DNA of 64,000 nt from Xanthobacter sp. YC-JY1 (GCF_021730305.1 NZ_CP032674.1:4263001-4327000); one strand, 5' to 3'; positions 1 through 8,857 are shown, counted from the first letter of the stretch. The notes: generated by a model from the letters alone, not told the origin. A program made the numbers and translations.

Positions 1-9
1 GAACCGTGC

Positions 10-927
10 TCAGTGGCCGGTTCCGGCCTGATCGCCCCCGGCCGACCTCGCCAGACGGACGATGGCATCCGCCACCCTCCGGTGGAGGCTCGCCGGCAGA
101 TGGTGGCCCATGCCCTCGATCAGCAGGAATTCGGCGCCGGGGATCGAAGCCGCGGTGTCCGCGCCGCAGGCCGGCGGGATCAGCGGATCGCACGCGCCGT
201 GGATGACGAGCGCGGGCACGGCGATGGTCGCGAGCCGGGCGCGGCGGTCCCCCGCCACGACCATGGCGGCGAGCTGCCGGCCCACTCCCCGGGGATCATG
301 GGCGCGTCGCGCCTCCTCCAGCACGAGGGAGCGGTGTGCGCCGTCATCCACCGGATGCGCCGGGCCGGCGATGCGGTGGGCGAAGGCGAGGCTGTGGGCC
401 ACGAAGCCCGCTTCGTCCATCACCGGATCGGGCGCGGGGCGCATCATCATGGCAAGAACGTCCGGCTCGGCCTGGGGCAGCGCCGGATTGCCAGTGCCTG
501 ACATGATCGAGGTGAGGGAGAGCACCCGGCCGGGATGCTCGCTCGACATGATCTGCGCGATCATGCCGCCCATGGAGAGGCCAACCACATGCGCCCGGGG
601 GATGGCGAGGGCATCGAGCAGGCCCACCGCGTCGGCCGCCATGTCGTGAAGGGTGTAGGGAACCTCCGGCCGCCGCCCCGCCATCAGCCCGGCAACAAGC
701 GCGCCGAGGTCCGGCGGCGCGTGCTGGTCGAGATGGGTCGAGCCGCCAGCATCGCGATTGTCGAAGCGGATCACGCGAAAGCCGTACCCCGCGAGGGCCG
801 CGCAGAACGCATCCGGCCAACGGATCATCTGAACGCCGAGGCCGGCGATCAACAGGATTGCCTCGCCGTCCAGCGGGCCGAAGCTGTCGAAGGCGATGTC
901 GAGACCGTTGGCTTTCACGCGGGGCAT
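10..927 (-). CDS. Alpha/beta hydrolase
   Basis: A 305-residue soluble alpha/beta-hydrolase-fold protein, complete within the window. The nucleophile elbow GLSMGG lies at about residues 116-121 with Ser118 as likely nucleophile. The oxyanion region is near residue 28 (LIAGLG), the acid is probably Asp in HGACDPLIPP, and the catalytic His is in GMGHHLP near the C terminus. No signal peptide or membrane segment is visible. Family members hydrolyse esters, lactones or C-C bonds, and the substrate cannot be told from sequence. It lies 67 bp downstream of the tetR gene on the same strand, so it may share that transcript or use its own promoter in the gap. The fold is certain; the substrate is unknown. 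Confidence 0.9.
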   Translation of the reverse strand: MPRVKANGLDIAFDSFGPLDGEAILLIAGLGVQMIRWPDAFCAALAGYGFRVIRFDNRDAGGSTHLDQHAPPDLGALVAGLMAGRRPEVPYTLHDMAADAVGLLDALAIPRAHVVGLSMGGMIAQIMSSEHPGRVLSLTSIMSGTGNPALPQAEPDVLAMMMRPAPDPVMDEAGFVAHSLAFAHRIAGPAHPVDDGAHRSLVLEEARRAHDPRGVGRQLAAMVVAGDRRARLATIAVPALVIHGACDPLIPPACGADTAASIPGAEFLLIEGMGHHLPASLHRRVADAIVRLARSAGGDQAGTGH

Positions 928-988
928 GGCGACGTCCGGAAGAGAGGGTCCGCCATTAATACCCGGACGAAATCATAGTCAATATTAT

Positions 989-1005
989 CCGGATTAAATT
1001 TCCGG
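989..1005. promoter_or_regulatory. AT-rich inverted repeat before the hydrolase gene
   Basis: CCGGA-TTAAATT-TCCGG is a perfect 5-bp inverted repeat in an unusually AT-rich patch (about 955-1005). It overlaps the tetR stop codon and lies about 60 bp upstream of the hydrolase start. It could be an operator or part of the hydrolase promoter. No function can be shown from sequence. Confidence 0.25.
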
Positions 1006-1578
1006 TTTGGTCTGCCCCAGAACCACCGCCAGCGCATCGGCGAGACCGCGCTCCAGCGAGCCGCCCGGTCCCTCCGTCAGGACGGGAAGTTCCAGCACGT
1101 CGCGCAGGATGCTGAATCCCATCAGCAGCGCCGCCGCCAGCGCCGCGCGCTGCGTGGCGTTGGCGTCAAGCTGCGTGCCCAGGGGCGCCACGAAGTCCTC
1201 GATCACCACCGCGCGCAGCACCGCCGCCGCCTTCGGGCTGGTGAGGGAGTGGATCAGGATGCCCATCGGCCCGGCCTCGCAGCCTGCGTCCGCCTTGGAT
1301 TTCGACACCACATGGGCCGCCAGCATCCGGGCCGGATCAGTGCCGAGATCATCGAGGAACTTCTCGGTCTGCATTACCCGCTTCACCGCCGCATGGAACA
1401 GCTGCTCCTTGGAACCGAAGGCGCGATGCACATAGGCAACGTCCACGCCGGCGTCGGCGGCGATCTCGCGCAGCCCGGTCTGGTCATAGGACTGCCGCGA
1501 GAACCGCCCGACGGCCGCCTCCAGAATGCGCTCCCGCCCTGAAGCGGGAGCCGAGCTGTCACGGGTCTTGGTCATCAC
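994..1578 (-). CDS. TetR/AcrR family transcriptional regulator
   Basis: A 194-residue one-component regulator. Residues about 15-62 form the TetR helix-turn-helix (RERILEAAVGRF, then GLREIAADAGVDVAYVHRAFGSKEQLF). The C-terminal part is an all-helical ligand domain of a TetR subfamily. It is divergent from the RND efflux operon that starts at 1833, the usual arrangement for a local efflux repressor. An inverted repeat at 1625-1640 lies 47 bp upstream of its start. Two adjacent ATG codons are possible starts. I infer repression of the efflux operon, of itself and perhaps of the hydrolase downstream. The inducer is unknown. Confidence 0.9.
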   Translation of the reverse strand: MMTKTRDSSAPASGRERILEAAVGRFSRQSYDQTGLREIAADAGVDVAYVHRAFGSKEQLFHAAVKRVMQTEKFLDDLGTDPARMLAAHVVSKSKADAGCEAGPMGILIHSLTSPKAAAVLRAVVIEDFVAPLGTQLDANATQRAALAAALLMGFSILRDVLELPVLTEGPGGSLERGLADALAVVLGQTKPEI

Positions 1579-1624
1579 ATCCGTCCTCGTCCGGCCTCAA
1601 GGCGTAGGAGGCTGCGGGCGAGAG

Positions 1625-1665
1625 GTCAACACCTGTTGACTTCGGCCTGCGGCTCGCGCTACAGG
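1625..1665 (+). promoter_or_regulatory. Probable TetR operator overlapping the efflux-operon promoter
   Basis: GTCAACA-CC-TGTTGAC (1625-1640) has 7-bp inverted-repeat arms typical in size for a TetR operator. Its right arm overlaps TTGACT (1636-1641), a good -35 hexamer, followed after 18 bp by TACAGG (1660-1665) as a possible -10. Binding here would block the plus-strand promoter of the RND operon. This is inference from position and symmetry. Confidence 0.45.
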
Positions 1666-1832
1666 GATAGCAGAACCGAGGGGCGCGAGGTTCCGCAGCG
1701 GAGTTTTCCATGTCTGTGCACCGGCGCGCGCCCCCTGAAGATGCATCTCCTGGACATGTGCCCCCCGACCGCGCCGCAGGGCGCGGCTGCGGCGCGGCGC
1801 GCCGGGTCATGAACAGAACGGCCTGATCCCCC

Positions 1833-3011
1833 ATGCAATCCCTGTATCGCGCGCCGGCAGCGAACGCCGGAGCGGGCGACCGTTCGCCTGTGCGACGGCC
1901 GACGGCCGCGCTGATCTGCATCCTCGCCCTCGCGGGCCTGCTCGCCGCTTGCGACGGGCAGGGAACGGCGAAGGGTGCGCCGAAGGAGGCATCCCACACG
2001 ACAGCCATGTCGACGCGGCCCGCCCTCGTCGTCCGGGCCATGGCCGTCACGGTTGCCGATCGCGCCACCTCCGTCTCGCTGACGGGGGACGTCGAGGCCA
2101 AGGTCCTCACCCAGCTTTCCTTCCGGGTCGGCGGGCGGGTCTCGGAGCGGCTGGTGGACGTGGGCGCCCACGTCGCCGCCGGCGACCTTCTCGCGCGGGT
2201 CGATCCCACCGAGCAGCAGGCCGACCTCGACGCTGCGACGGCCGCCGTCTCGGCCGCGGAATCCCGGCTGCGCGTCGCCACGTCCAATCTCGATCGGCAG
2301 TCGACGCTGCTCGCCAAGGGCTACACCACCCGCGCCGCCTATGATCAGGCGACGGAGACGGCGGGCGCGGCGGAAAGCGCGCTGGAGACCGCGCGCGCCC
2401 AGCTCGGAACGGCGCGGGATGCGCTGGGCTATGCCGAGTTGCGCGCCCGCGCGGCCGGCATCATCACCGCCCGCACGTTTGAGGTGGGACAGGTGGTGCA
2501 GCCCGCCCAGTCGGTGTTCACGCTGGCCGAGGACGGCACGCGCGATGCGGTGTTCGACGTCTATGAGACCTTCTTCCGCAACAGCGAGACCGACCGCATC
2601 AGGATCTCGCTGGTCTCCGATCCCAAGGTCGCAGCGGACGGGCGCGTGCGGGAGGTCTCGCCGGTCATCGATGCCAGCAACGGCACCGTGCGGGTGAAGG
2701 TGGCCATCGACGCGCCGGCGGACGTGATGGCCCTCGGCAGCCCGGTGACCGGAACGGTGACATGGAAGGCGACGCCCCGGATCGTCCTGCCCTGGAGCGC
2801 GCTGGCCTCCGACGGCGGGGCCCCCGCCGTCTGGCGGATCGATCCAAAGACCCGCGCGGTCTCCCTCGCCAAGGTCGCCGTGGAGGCCTTCGAGACCGGC
2901 TCCATCGTCATTTCCTCCGGGCTCGCGCCGGGAGACCTCGTGGTGGTGGACGGCGCCAAGCGCCTTAGCACCGGCCAGACCGTCGACTACACACTGGAGA
3001 GCGGCTCGTGA
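1833..3011 (+). CDS. RND efflux periplasmic adaptor (first of two), lipoprotein
   Basis: A 392-residue membrane-fusion protein of the HlyD/AcrA family. An unusually long N-terminal region (about 25 residues) precedes a hydrophobic segment ending in a lipobox, LLAAC, near residue 40, so the mature protein is probably lipid-anchored in the periplasm. It has the usual order: split lipoyl motif (LSFRVGGRVSERLVDVG, later GIITARTFEVGQVV), a coiled-coil hairpin rich in Ala/Glu (about 115-190), then beta-barrel and membrane-proximal domains. It is the first gene of a three-gene operon and its stop overlaps the next GTG start. The ATG at 1833 precedes the signal region; later starts are possible. Confidence 0.9.
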   Translation: MQSLYRAPAANAGAGDRSPVRRPTAALICILALAGLLAACDGQGTAKGAPKEASHTTAMSTRPALVVRAMAVTVADRATSVSLTGDVEAKVLTQLSFRVGGRVSERLVDVGAHVAAGDLLARVDPTEQQADLDAATAAVSAAESRLRVATSNLDRQSTLLAKGYTTRAAYDQATETAGAAESALETARAQLGTARDALGYAELRARAAGIITARTFEVGQVVQPAQSVFTLAEDGTRDAVFDVYETFFRNSETDRIRISLVSDPKVAADGRVREVSPVIDASNGTVRVKVAIDAPADVMALGSPVTGTVTWKATPRIVLPWSALASDGGAPAVWRIDPKTRAVSLAKVAVEAFETGSIVISSGLAPGDLVVVDGAKRLSTGQTVDYTLESGS

Positions 3012-4084
3012 GACACGCCCGCCTGATGCTGGTGCTTGCTTCCGCGGCCGCCCTCGCCGGCTGCAGCGAGCAGGCCGCTGCCCCCGCCGTTCCGCCCCGC
3101 CCGGTGCTCACGGCGGTGGTGCAGCCCATGTCCCGCGACGTGCTCGAAGTGGCCGGCACCATCGAGCCGCAGGTCCAGACGGACCTCAGCTTCCGCGTGC
3201 TCGGCCGGCTGCTCGCGCGGTCGGTGAACGTGGGCGACGTGGTCACGAAGGACCAGGTCGTCGCGGCCATCGACGACACGGCTTTGAAGCTCGCGGTGCG
3301 CTCCGCCCTCGCGGAGGTCGCCAACGCCCAGGCGCAGCTCACCAACGCATCCGGCACGGAGGACCGCCAGCGGACCCTGCTGGAGACCGCCGCCACCAGC
3401 CGGGCGACGTTCGAGACCGCCGAGCAGGGCCGCGCCGCCGCCGAGGCATCGCTGGCCCGCGCCCAGGCGAACCTCGTCAAGGCGCGCGAGCAGTTGGGCT
3501 ACGCGCAGCTCAAGGCCGAATTCGCCGGGGTCGTTACGGCGGTCGGCGCGGAGTTGGGACAGGTGGTTTCCCCCGGGCGCAGCGTCGTCACCATCGCGCG
3601 GCCTGATGTGCGCGAGGCGGTGGTGGATATCGGCGAGGACTTCATCGGCGATATCAGCATCGGATCGCCGTTCCAGCTCAGCCTCCAGCTCGATGGGGCG
3701 CCCGTCGCCACCGGTCGGGTGCGCGAGATCGCGCCCCAGGCCGACAGCGTGACCCGCACCCGCCGCGTGCGCATCACCCTCGACAACCCGCCCGAGGCGT
3801 TCCGGCTCGGCGCGACCGTCGCGGCCCGCCCCGCCGGCAGCCTCGCGTCGGATCTGTTCATTCCCGGATCTGCCGTGTTCACCCGCGACGGCAAGTCCTT
3901 CGTCTGGCGCGTCACGGCGGAGGACCGGACGGTCCACGCCCAGGAGATCACCGCGTCCGCCGCTTCCGGCGACAAGGCGCGGGTGACCGCGGGACTGGAA
4001 GCGGGAACCCGCCTCGTGACGGCCGGCGTGCACAGCCTGTCCGAGGGTCAGAAAGTCCGTCTAGCGCAGGATGCCCAGCCGTGA
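3008..4084 (+). CDS. RND efflux periplasmic adaptor (second), lipoprotein
   Basis: A 358-residue membrane-fusion protein, paralogous to the preceding one. The N terminus has a lipoprotein signal ending LAGCSEQ at about residues 17-23. The lipoyl half-motifs LSFRVLGRLLARSVNVG and GVVTAVGAELGQVV flank a coiled-coil hairpin. It starts with GTG, which overlaps the TGA of the first adaptor, and its own TGA overlaps the GTG of the pump gene, so the three genes are translationally coupled. Two different adaptors for one pump is the arrangement known in Pseudomonas aeruginosa TriABC, where both adaptors are needed. The mature protein would be held at the inner membrane by its lipid. Confidence 0.9.
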   Translation: MRHARLMLVLASAAALAGCSEQAAAPAVPPRPVLTAVVQPMSRDVLEVAGTIEPQVQTDLSFRVLGRLLARSVNVGDVVTKDQVVAAIDDTALKLAVRSALAEVANAQAQLTNASGTEDRQRTLLETAATSRATFETAEQGRAAAEASLARAQANLVKAREQLGYAQLKAEFAGVVTAVGAELGQVVSPGRSVVTIARPDVREAVVDIGEDFIGDISIGSPFQLSLQLDGAPVATGRVREIAPQADSVTRTRRVRITLDNPPEAFRLGATVAARPAGSLASDLFIPGSAVFTRDGKSFVWRVTAEDRTVHAQEITASAASGDKARVTAGLEAGTRLVTAGVHSLSEGQKVRLAQDAQP

Positions 4085-7000
4085 AGTCGTTCAACCTGTC
4101 CGACTGGGCGCTCGAGCACCGCTCGCTCGTCTGGTACTTCATGCTCGCCTTCGTCCTCGCGGGCTTCATGTCCTATTTGCAGCTCGGCCGCGAGGAGGAC
4201 CCCGCCTTCACCATCAAGACCATGGTGATCCAGGCGCAATGGCCCGGCGCATCGGCGCAGGAGATGACGCGGCAGGTCACCGACCGCATCGAGAAGAAGC
4301 TCGAGGAGCTTGAGGCGCTGGACTACACCCGCAGCCTCACCGTGCCGGGCCAGACGACGATCTTCGTCAACCTGCGCGACACAACCAAGGCGCGCGATGT
4401 GGTGCCCACCTGGCTGCAGGTGCGCAACATGGTCAACGACATCCGCGGCACCTTCCCGCAGGGGGTGACGGGACCGCAATTCAACGACCGGTTCGGTGAC
4501 GTCTACGGCAACATCTACGCCTTCACCAGCGACGGGCTCACCCAGCGCCAGCTGCGCGACCGGGTGGAGGAGGTGCGCGCGCAGGTGCTCACCGTGCCCA
4601 ATGTCGGCCGCGTGGACATCATCGGCGCGCAAGACGAGGTGATCTTCCTCGAATTCTCCACCCGCAAGATGGCCGCCCTCGACATCGACCAGCGCGCGGT
4701 CCTCACCTCGCTCCAGGCGCAGAACGCGCTGGTGCCCTCGGGCGTGCTGCAGGCCGGGCCGGAGCGCATCGCCGTGCGCGTCAACGGCCGCTTCTCCTCC
4801 GAGGAGAGCCTCAAGGCGATCAATCTGCGGATCAACGGCCGCTTCTTCCCCCTCACCGACATCGCCACCATCCGGCGCGGCTATGTGGACCCGCCGCAGT
4901 CGCTGTTCCGCTTCAACGGCGAGCCCGCCATCGGCCTCGCCATCGGCATGAAGGCCGGCGCCAACCTTCTGCAGTTCGGCGAGGCGCTGAAGGCGGAGAT
5001 GACGCGCATCGAGGCCGACCTGCCGGTGGGGGTCGGCGTGCATCTCGTCTCCGATCAGCCGCAGATCGTGGAAGAGGCCGTGGGCGGCTTCACCCGCGCG
5101 CTGATGGAGGCGGTCATCATCGTGCTCGCCATCAGCTTCGTCAGCCTCGGGCTGCGGGCGGGCCTGGTGGTGGCGATCTCGATCCCGCTGGTGCTCGCCA
5201 TCACCTTCATGGTGATGGCCTATACCGGCATCTCGCTCCAGCGCATCTCGCTGGGCGCGCTCATCATCGCCCTCGGCCTGCTGGTGGACGACGCCATGAT
5301 CGCGGTGGAGATGATGGTGGCGCGGCTGGAGGCCGGCGACACGCTGCGAAAGGCCGCCACCTACGTCTACACCTCGACGGCGTTTCCCATGCTCTCGGGC
5401 ACGCTGGTGACGGTGGCCGGCTTCATTCCCATCGGCCTCAACAATTCCAACGCCGGCGAATTCACCTTCACCCTGTTCGTCGTCATCGCGGTGTCGCTGC
5501 TGGTGTCGTGGCTGGTGGCGGTGCTGTTCACCCCGCTCCTCGGCGTCGCGATCCTGCCGAAGAGCCTGCCGCATCACAAGGAAGGCGGCGGCCGCTTCGC
5601 CCGCGCGTTCGCGTGGGTCCTGAAGCGCGCCATGCTGTGGCGCTGGACCACCATCGGCGTGACGGTGCTGGTCTTCATCCTCTCCCTCGCCGGCATGGGC
5701 CTGGTGCAGCAGCAGTTCTTCCCGTCCTCCGACCGCAGGGAGCTGATCGTCGACTGGAACCTGCCGCAGAACGCCTCCATCGCCGAGACCAACGCCCAGA
5801 TGGCGCGTTTCGAGCAGGAGGTGCTGAAGGGCAATCCCGACATCGACCACTGGTCCACCTATGTGGGCACGGGCGCCCCCCGCTTCGTGCTGCCGGTGGA
5901 CGTGCAGCCGGCGGATGTGGCGTTCGGCCAGACGATCATCGTCACCAAGGGCCTGGAGGAGCGCAACCGCCTGAAGGGGCAGTTCCAGGCCTATCTCGAC
6001 AAGGCCATGCCGGGCACCGACGCCTTCGTCCACTTCCTCGACATCGGCCCGCCCGTCGGCCGTCCGGTGCAGTACAGGGTGAGCGGGCCGGACATCCAGC
6101 AGGTGCGCAGCTACGCCCTCGACTTCGCCAGCGTCATGCGCGGCAACCCGCACCTCGGCAACGTGGTGTTCGACTGGATGGAGCCCGCCCGCGTCATCAA
6201 GGTGGACGTGCTCCAGGACAAGGCGCGTCAGCTGGGCGTGACCTCGGAGGACATTGCCGGCGCGCTCAACGGCGTGCTGGACGGCACCGCCATCACCCAG
6301 GTGCGGGACGACATCTATCTCGTGACCGTGCTCGGCCGCGCCAATGCGCAGGAGCGCCAGTCCATCGAAACCCTGCGCGACCTGCAGCTGCCCGGCTCGG
6401 GCGGACGCTCCGTGCCGCTCGCGGCGGTCGCGACCCTGCGCTACGAGATCGAGCAGCCCACCATCTGGCGGCGCTCGCGGCTGCCGACCATCACGGCCAA
6501 GGCCGGCATCATCGATACGGCCCAGCCGAACACGGTGGTGGAGCAGCTGACGCCCGCGGTCGCGGCCTTCAACGCGAAGCTGCCGCCCGGCTATCGCGTC
6601 GTCATCGGCGGCGCGGTGGAGGAGAGCCAGAAGAGCCAGGCCCCCATCCTCGCGGTGATGCCGCTGATGCTGTTCATCATGGCCACCATCCTGATGATCC
6701 AGCTGCAGAGCTTCCAGCGGCTGGTGCTGGTGTTCGCCGTCGCACCGCTGGCGCTGATCGGGGTGGTCGCCGCGCTGGTACCGAGCGGCGCGCCGCTGGG
6801 CTTCGTCGCCATCCTGGGTGTGCTGGCGCTCATCGGCATCCTCATCCGCAACTCGGTGATCCTGATCGTGCAGATCGAGCAGCTGCGCGCCGAGGGCCGA
6901 CCGCCCTGGGACGCGGTGCGGGAGGCGACCGAGCACCGCATGCGGCCCATCATGCTCACGGCGGCGGCGGCGAGCCTCGGCCTCATCCCCATCGCCCGCG

Positions 7001-7146
7001 AGGTGTTCTGGGGGCCGATGGCCTACGCCATGATGGGCGGGATCATCGTGGGAACGGTGCTGACGCTGCTGTTCCTGCCGGCGCTCTATGTCGCCTGGTT
7101 CCGGATTCCCGCGCCGAAGGCAGGGGATGGCGCGCAGGCCGGCTGA
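4081..7146 (+). CDS. RND family efflux pump, TriC-like
   Basis: A 1021-residue inner-membrane proton-driven exporter of the HAE1 RND family, of normal length. An N-terminal helix is followed by GREEDPAFTIKTMVIQ, a motif shared with TriC-type pumps. It has two large periplasmic loops and two six-helix blocks. The TM4 motif GLLVDDAMIAVEMM carries the paired aspartates used for proton relay. The second half ends in GPMAYAMMGGIIVGT and LFLPALYVAWF. It starts with GTG inside the stop of the second adaptor. No TolC-like outer-membrane partner is in this window, so it probably uses one encoded elsewhere. The substrate is unknown; TriC exports triclosan, but the likeness by eye does not prove that here. 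Confidence 0.93.
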   Translation: MKSFNLSDWALEHRSLVWYFMLAFVLAGFMSYLQLGREEDPAFTIKTMVIQAQWPGASAQEMTRQVTDRIEKKLEELEALDYTRSLTVPGQTTIFVNLRDTTKARDVVPTWLQVRNMVNDIRGTFPQGVTGPQFNDRFGDVYGNIYAFTSDGLTQRQLRDRVEEVRAQVLTVPNVGRVDIIGAQDEVIFLEFSTRKMAALDIDQRAVLTSLQAQNALVPSGVLQAGPERIAVRVNGRFSSEESLKAINLRINGRFFPLTDIATIRRGYVDPPQSLFRFNGEPAIGLAIGMKAGANLLQFGEALKAEMTRIEADLPVGVGVHLVSDQPQIVEEAVGGFTRALMEAVIIVLAISFVSLGLRAGLVVAISIPLVLAITFMVMAYTGISLQRISLGALIIALGLLVDDAMIAVEMMVARLEAGDTLRKAATYVYTSTAFPMLSGTLVTVAGFIPIGLNNSNAGEFTFTLFVVIAVSLLVSWLVAVLFTPLLGVAILPKSLPHHKEGGGRFARAFAWVLKRAMLWRWTTIGVTVLVFILSLAGMGLVQQQFFPSSDRRELIVDWNLPQNASIAETNAQMARFEQEVLKGNPDIDHWSTYVGTGAPRFVLPVDVQPADVAFGQTIIVTKGLEERNRLKGQFQAYLDKAMPGTDAFVHFLDIGPPVGRPVQYRVSGPDIQQVRSYALDFASVMRGNPHLGNVVFDWMEPARVIKVDVLQDKARQLGVTSEDIAGALNGVLDGTAITQVRDDIYLVTVLGRANAQERQSIETLRDLQLPGSGGRSVPLAAVATLRYEIEQPTIWRRSRLPTITAKAGIIDTAQPNTVVEQLTPAVAAFNAKLPPGYRVVIGGAVEESQKSQAPILAVMPLMLFIMATILMIQLQSFQRLVLVFAVAPLALIGVVAALVPSGAPLGFVAILGVLALIGILIRNSVILIVQIEQLRAEGRPPWDAVREATEHRMRPIMLTAAAASLGLIPIAREVFWGPMAYAMMGGIIVGTVLTLLFLPALYVAWFRIPAPKAGDGAQAG

Positions 7147-7164
7147 GCCGGCCGGCACCAGGGA

Positions 7165-7290
7165 TCATCGGGCCGCCGATCCGGCCGGCCCGATGCGCCT
7201 GCCGGACCCCGGATCGAACAGGTGCAGCCTGTCCACAGCGGCACCAGCGGCCGCGCCACGACGGAATTGAGCTTGGGCTTCTCCATATTG
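7165..7290 (-). pseudogene. Possible remnant of a sugar-type ABC ATPase C terminus
   Basis: The gap 7147-7459 (about 310 bases) holds no convincing intact gene. On the minus strand one frame ending in TGA at 7165 reads AAVDRLHLFDPGSGRRIG, which strongly resembles the last residues of MalK/UgpC-type ABC ATPases (xxRLHLFDxxTGxRI). Upstream the same frame loses similarity, so only a degraded tail seems to remain. The rest of the gap, up to the start of the next gene at 7460, shows nothing recognisable. The call rests on one short motif and could be chance. Confidence 0.3.
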
Positions 7291-7459
7291 CCTTCGACGC
7301 TGCCTTCCCGCACATCTACGCCCCCGCCCAGCGGCGGGCCGGGATCGCGGAAATCATGGATGTGTTGGATGTGTTGAAGGTGCACGGCGCGCATGGGGGC
7401 GCGGCCTTCCACCTCGCCATGCCGATCCCCGGCGAGAACGTCGAGAGGGGACAGCGGGC

Positions 7460-8008
7460 ATGAGCGAGCGGAATCCGAAGGCCGAGGGGACCGCCAGCCG
7501 GGCAGCCGCCCTGAAGGGGATGGCCATCCGGCAGGCGCGCAGCTTCGTCGTGCTGTTCCTGTATCTGTGGGTGCTGCTCGGCCTGTTCGTGCTCAATCAG
7601 GCGCTGGTGGAGCGCGCGCACGGCGACACGGTCACCTTCCAGGGCTTCGCCTTCCTCAACGCGCTGGTGCTCGCCAAGGTGATGCTGGTGATCGAGGAAC
7701 TGGAGGTCGCCCGCTGGCTCAGGGGCCGGCCGCTCATCCTGGTCATCTTCTACGAGGCGGCGATCTGCACCCTGTTCTTCCTCGTCTTCCACGTCATCGA
7801 GCGGTCGGTGATCGCCAAGTTCAGCGGCCATGCCATCACCGCCCACGACATCGAAGTCGGCGGCGGCGGGCTGGTGGGGGCGCTGATCGTCTCGATCATC
7901 CTGTTCGTGTCCCTGCTGCCGTTCTTCGCCTTCAAGAATGTCACGCGCGCCATCGGCGCGGAGCGGATGCGGCAGATCCTGTTCAGCCGCCACGCCGCCA
8001 CCGACTGA
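7460..8008 (+). CDS. Conserved hypothetical inner-membrane protein
   Basis: A 182-residue protein with about four predicted transmembrane segments: about residues 30-48 (VVLFLYLWVLLGLFVL), 62-78, 92-112 (LILVIFYEAAICTLFFLVF) and 138-158 (LVGALIVSIILFVSLLPFF). Both ends are charged and probably cytoplasmic. I do not recognise the family. It lies alone between the efflux operon and the convergent acetolactate decarboxylase gene, with only 15 bp between the stops. No enzyme or transport motif is apparent. Confidence 0.75.
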   Translation: MSERNPKAEGTASRAAALKGMAIRQARSFVVLFLYLWVLLGLFVLNQALVERAHGDTVTFQGFAFLNALVLAKVMLVIEELEVARWLRGRPLILVIFYEAAICTLFFLVFHVIERSVIAKFSGHAITAHDIEVGGGGLVGALIVSIILFVSLLPFFAFKNVTRAIGAERMRQILFSRHAATD

Positions 8009-8023
8009 GGCGGCGGGCGCCGC

Positions 8024-8857
8024 CTAGCTGTGCGAGCGCTCCACGCTGCTGAGGGTGGCCGCCACGTCCTGATCGAGGTTCGCCTTCAGGAAGTGCTCGG
8101 TCTCGGGCAGGATGAGGTGGAAGTCGGTGAGGTTCTCCACCGCGATCTTCAGCGGCCCCGCCTCCACCTCCAGCACGTGCCCGCCCTGGCTGCGATCGTC
8201 CGAGAGGAAGTGGAAGTGATAGCCCTCCACGCTGAATTCGGCGGAATAAGCGGGCGACCAGATGCCCACCAGCGTGCCGTCCACATCCTCGAAGGTGAAT
8301 TCGCTCTGGGTCTTCGCCGCATCGGCCAGCAAGGTGCCGGGCTTGGGCGGGCACACGGCGCGGGCCTTCACGCGCTTGAAGCGCCCGTCGAGCCGCACGG
8401 CGTGGAAGATGTTGTTGGAGGAGCGGAAGCAGTCGCAGGCGGCGCCGAGGCCGTCGAAGCTGGAGACGCCCTCGGTCTCCCCCACCTGATCGGCGGAAAA
8501 GCGAGTCACCACGGCGAAGGGCGAGCCGGCATCGGCCGGCGCCTCATGCACCTCGCCGCCGGCCCGCGCCTGGAAGGCCTTGCCATCCAGCACCACCATC
8601 TCGCCGTCGAGCCCGGCGAAGGTGCCGAGGCCGAAATCGCCGTGCTCCAGCAGCGCGCCGACACTGACCTCCCGGTCATAGACCCCCGCCACCAGCGCGC
8701 CGGAGGTGGAGATCTGGAACACCGTGTGCACCTCGGCCTTCAGGCGATCGGCGAGGATGGCGCGGATGTGCGCGCCGAGGTCCTTGCCCGAGCGGGCCGC
8801 CTCCTGTTCCAGCGCGGTCTTGAGGGAGAGCGGAAGATCGATCTCTATGCGCGGCAT
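8024..8857 (-). CDS. Alpha-acetolactate decarboxylase with N-terminal ribbon-helix-helix-like segment
   Basis: A 277-residue protein. Residues about 45-277 match alpha-acetolactate decarboxylase, which converts 2-acetolactate to acetoin. Seen motifs are FQISTSGALVAGVYDREVS, LEHGDFGLGTFAGLDGEM and the metal-binding YHFHFLSDDRSQGGHVL. Residues 1-44 (RIEIDLPLSLKTALEQEAAR and following) have the strand-helix-helix pattern of an Arc/CopG-type ribbon-helix-helix, which the classical enzyme lacks. I chose the ATG at 8857 because GGAGAG lies about 10 bases upstream and the segment begins there. A start at 9004 would add a signal-peptide-like stretch, which fits poorly in front of such a segment. No acetolactate synthase gene is nearby. 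Confidence 0.85.
   Translation of the reverse strand: MPRIEIDLPLSLKTALEQEAARSGKDLGAHIRAILADRLKAEVHTVFQISTSGALVAGVYDREVSVGALLEHGDFGLGTFAGLDGEMVVLDGKAFQARAGGEVHEAPADAGSPFAVVTRFSADQVGETEGVSSFDGLGAACDCFRSSNNIFHAVRLDGRFKRVKARAVCPPKPGTLLADAAKTQSEFTFEDVDGTLVGIWSPAYSAEFSVEGYHFHFLSDDRSQGGHVLEVEAGPLKIAVENLTDFHLILPETEHFLKANLDQDVAATLSSVERSHS

Noticed and set aside
4048-7158. Minus-strand open frame of 1036 codons opposite the RND pump gene
   Set aside because: The product is an unnatural string rich in His, Arg, Glu, Asp and Gly, the usual result of reading high-GC coding DNA antisense. It mirrors the pump gene exactly.
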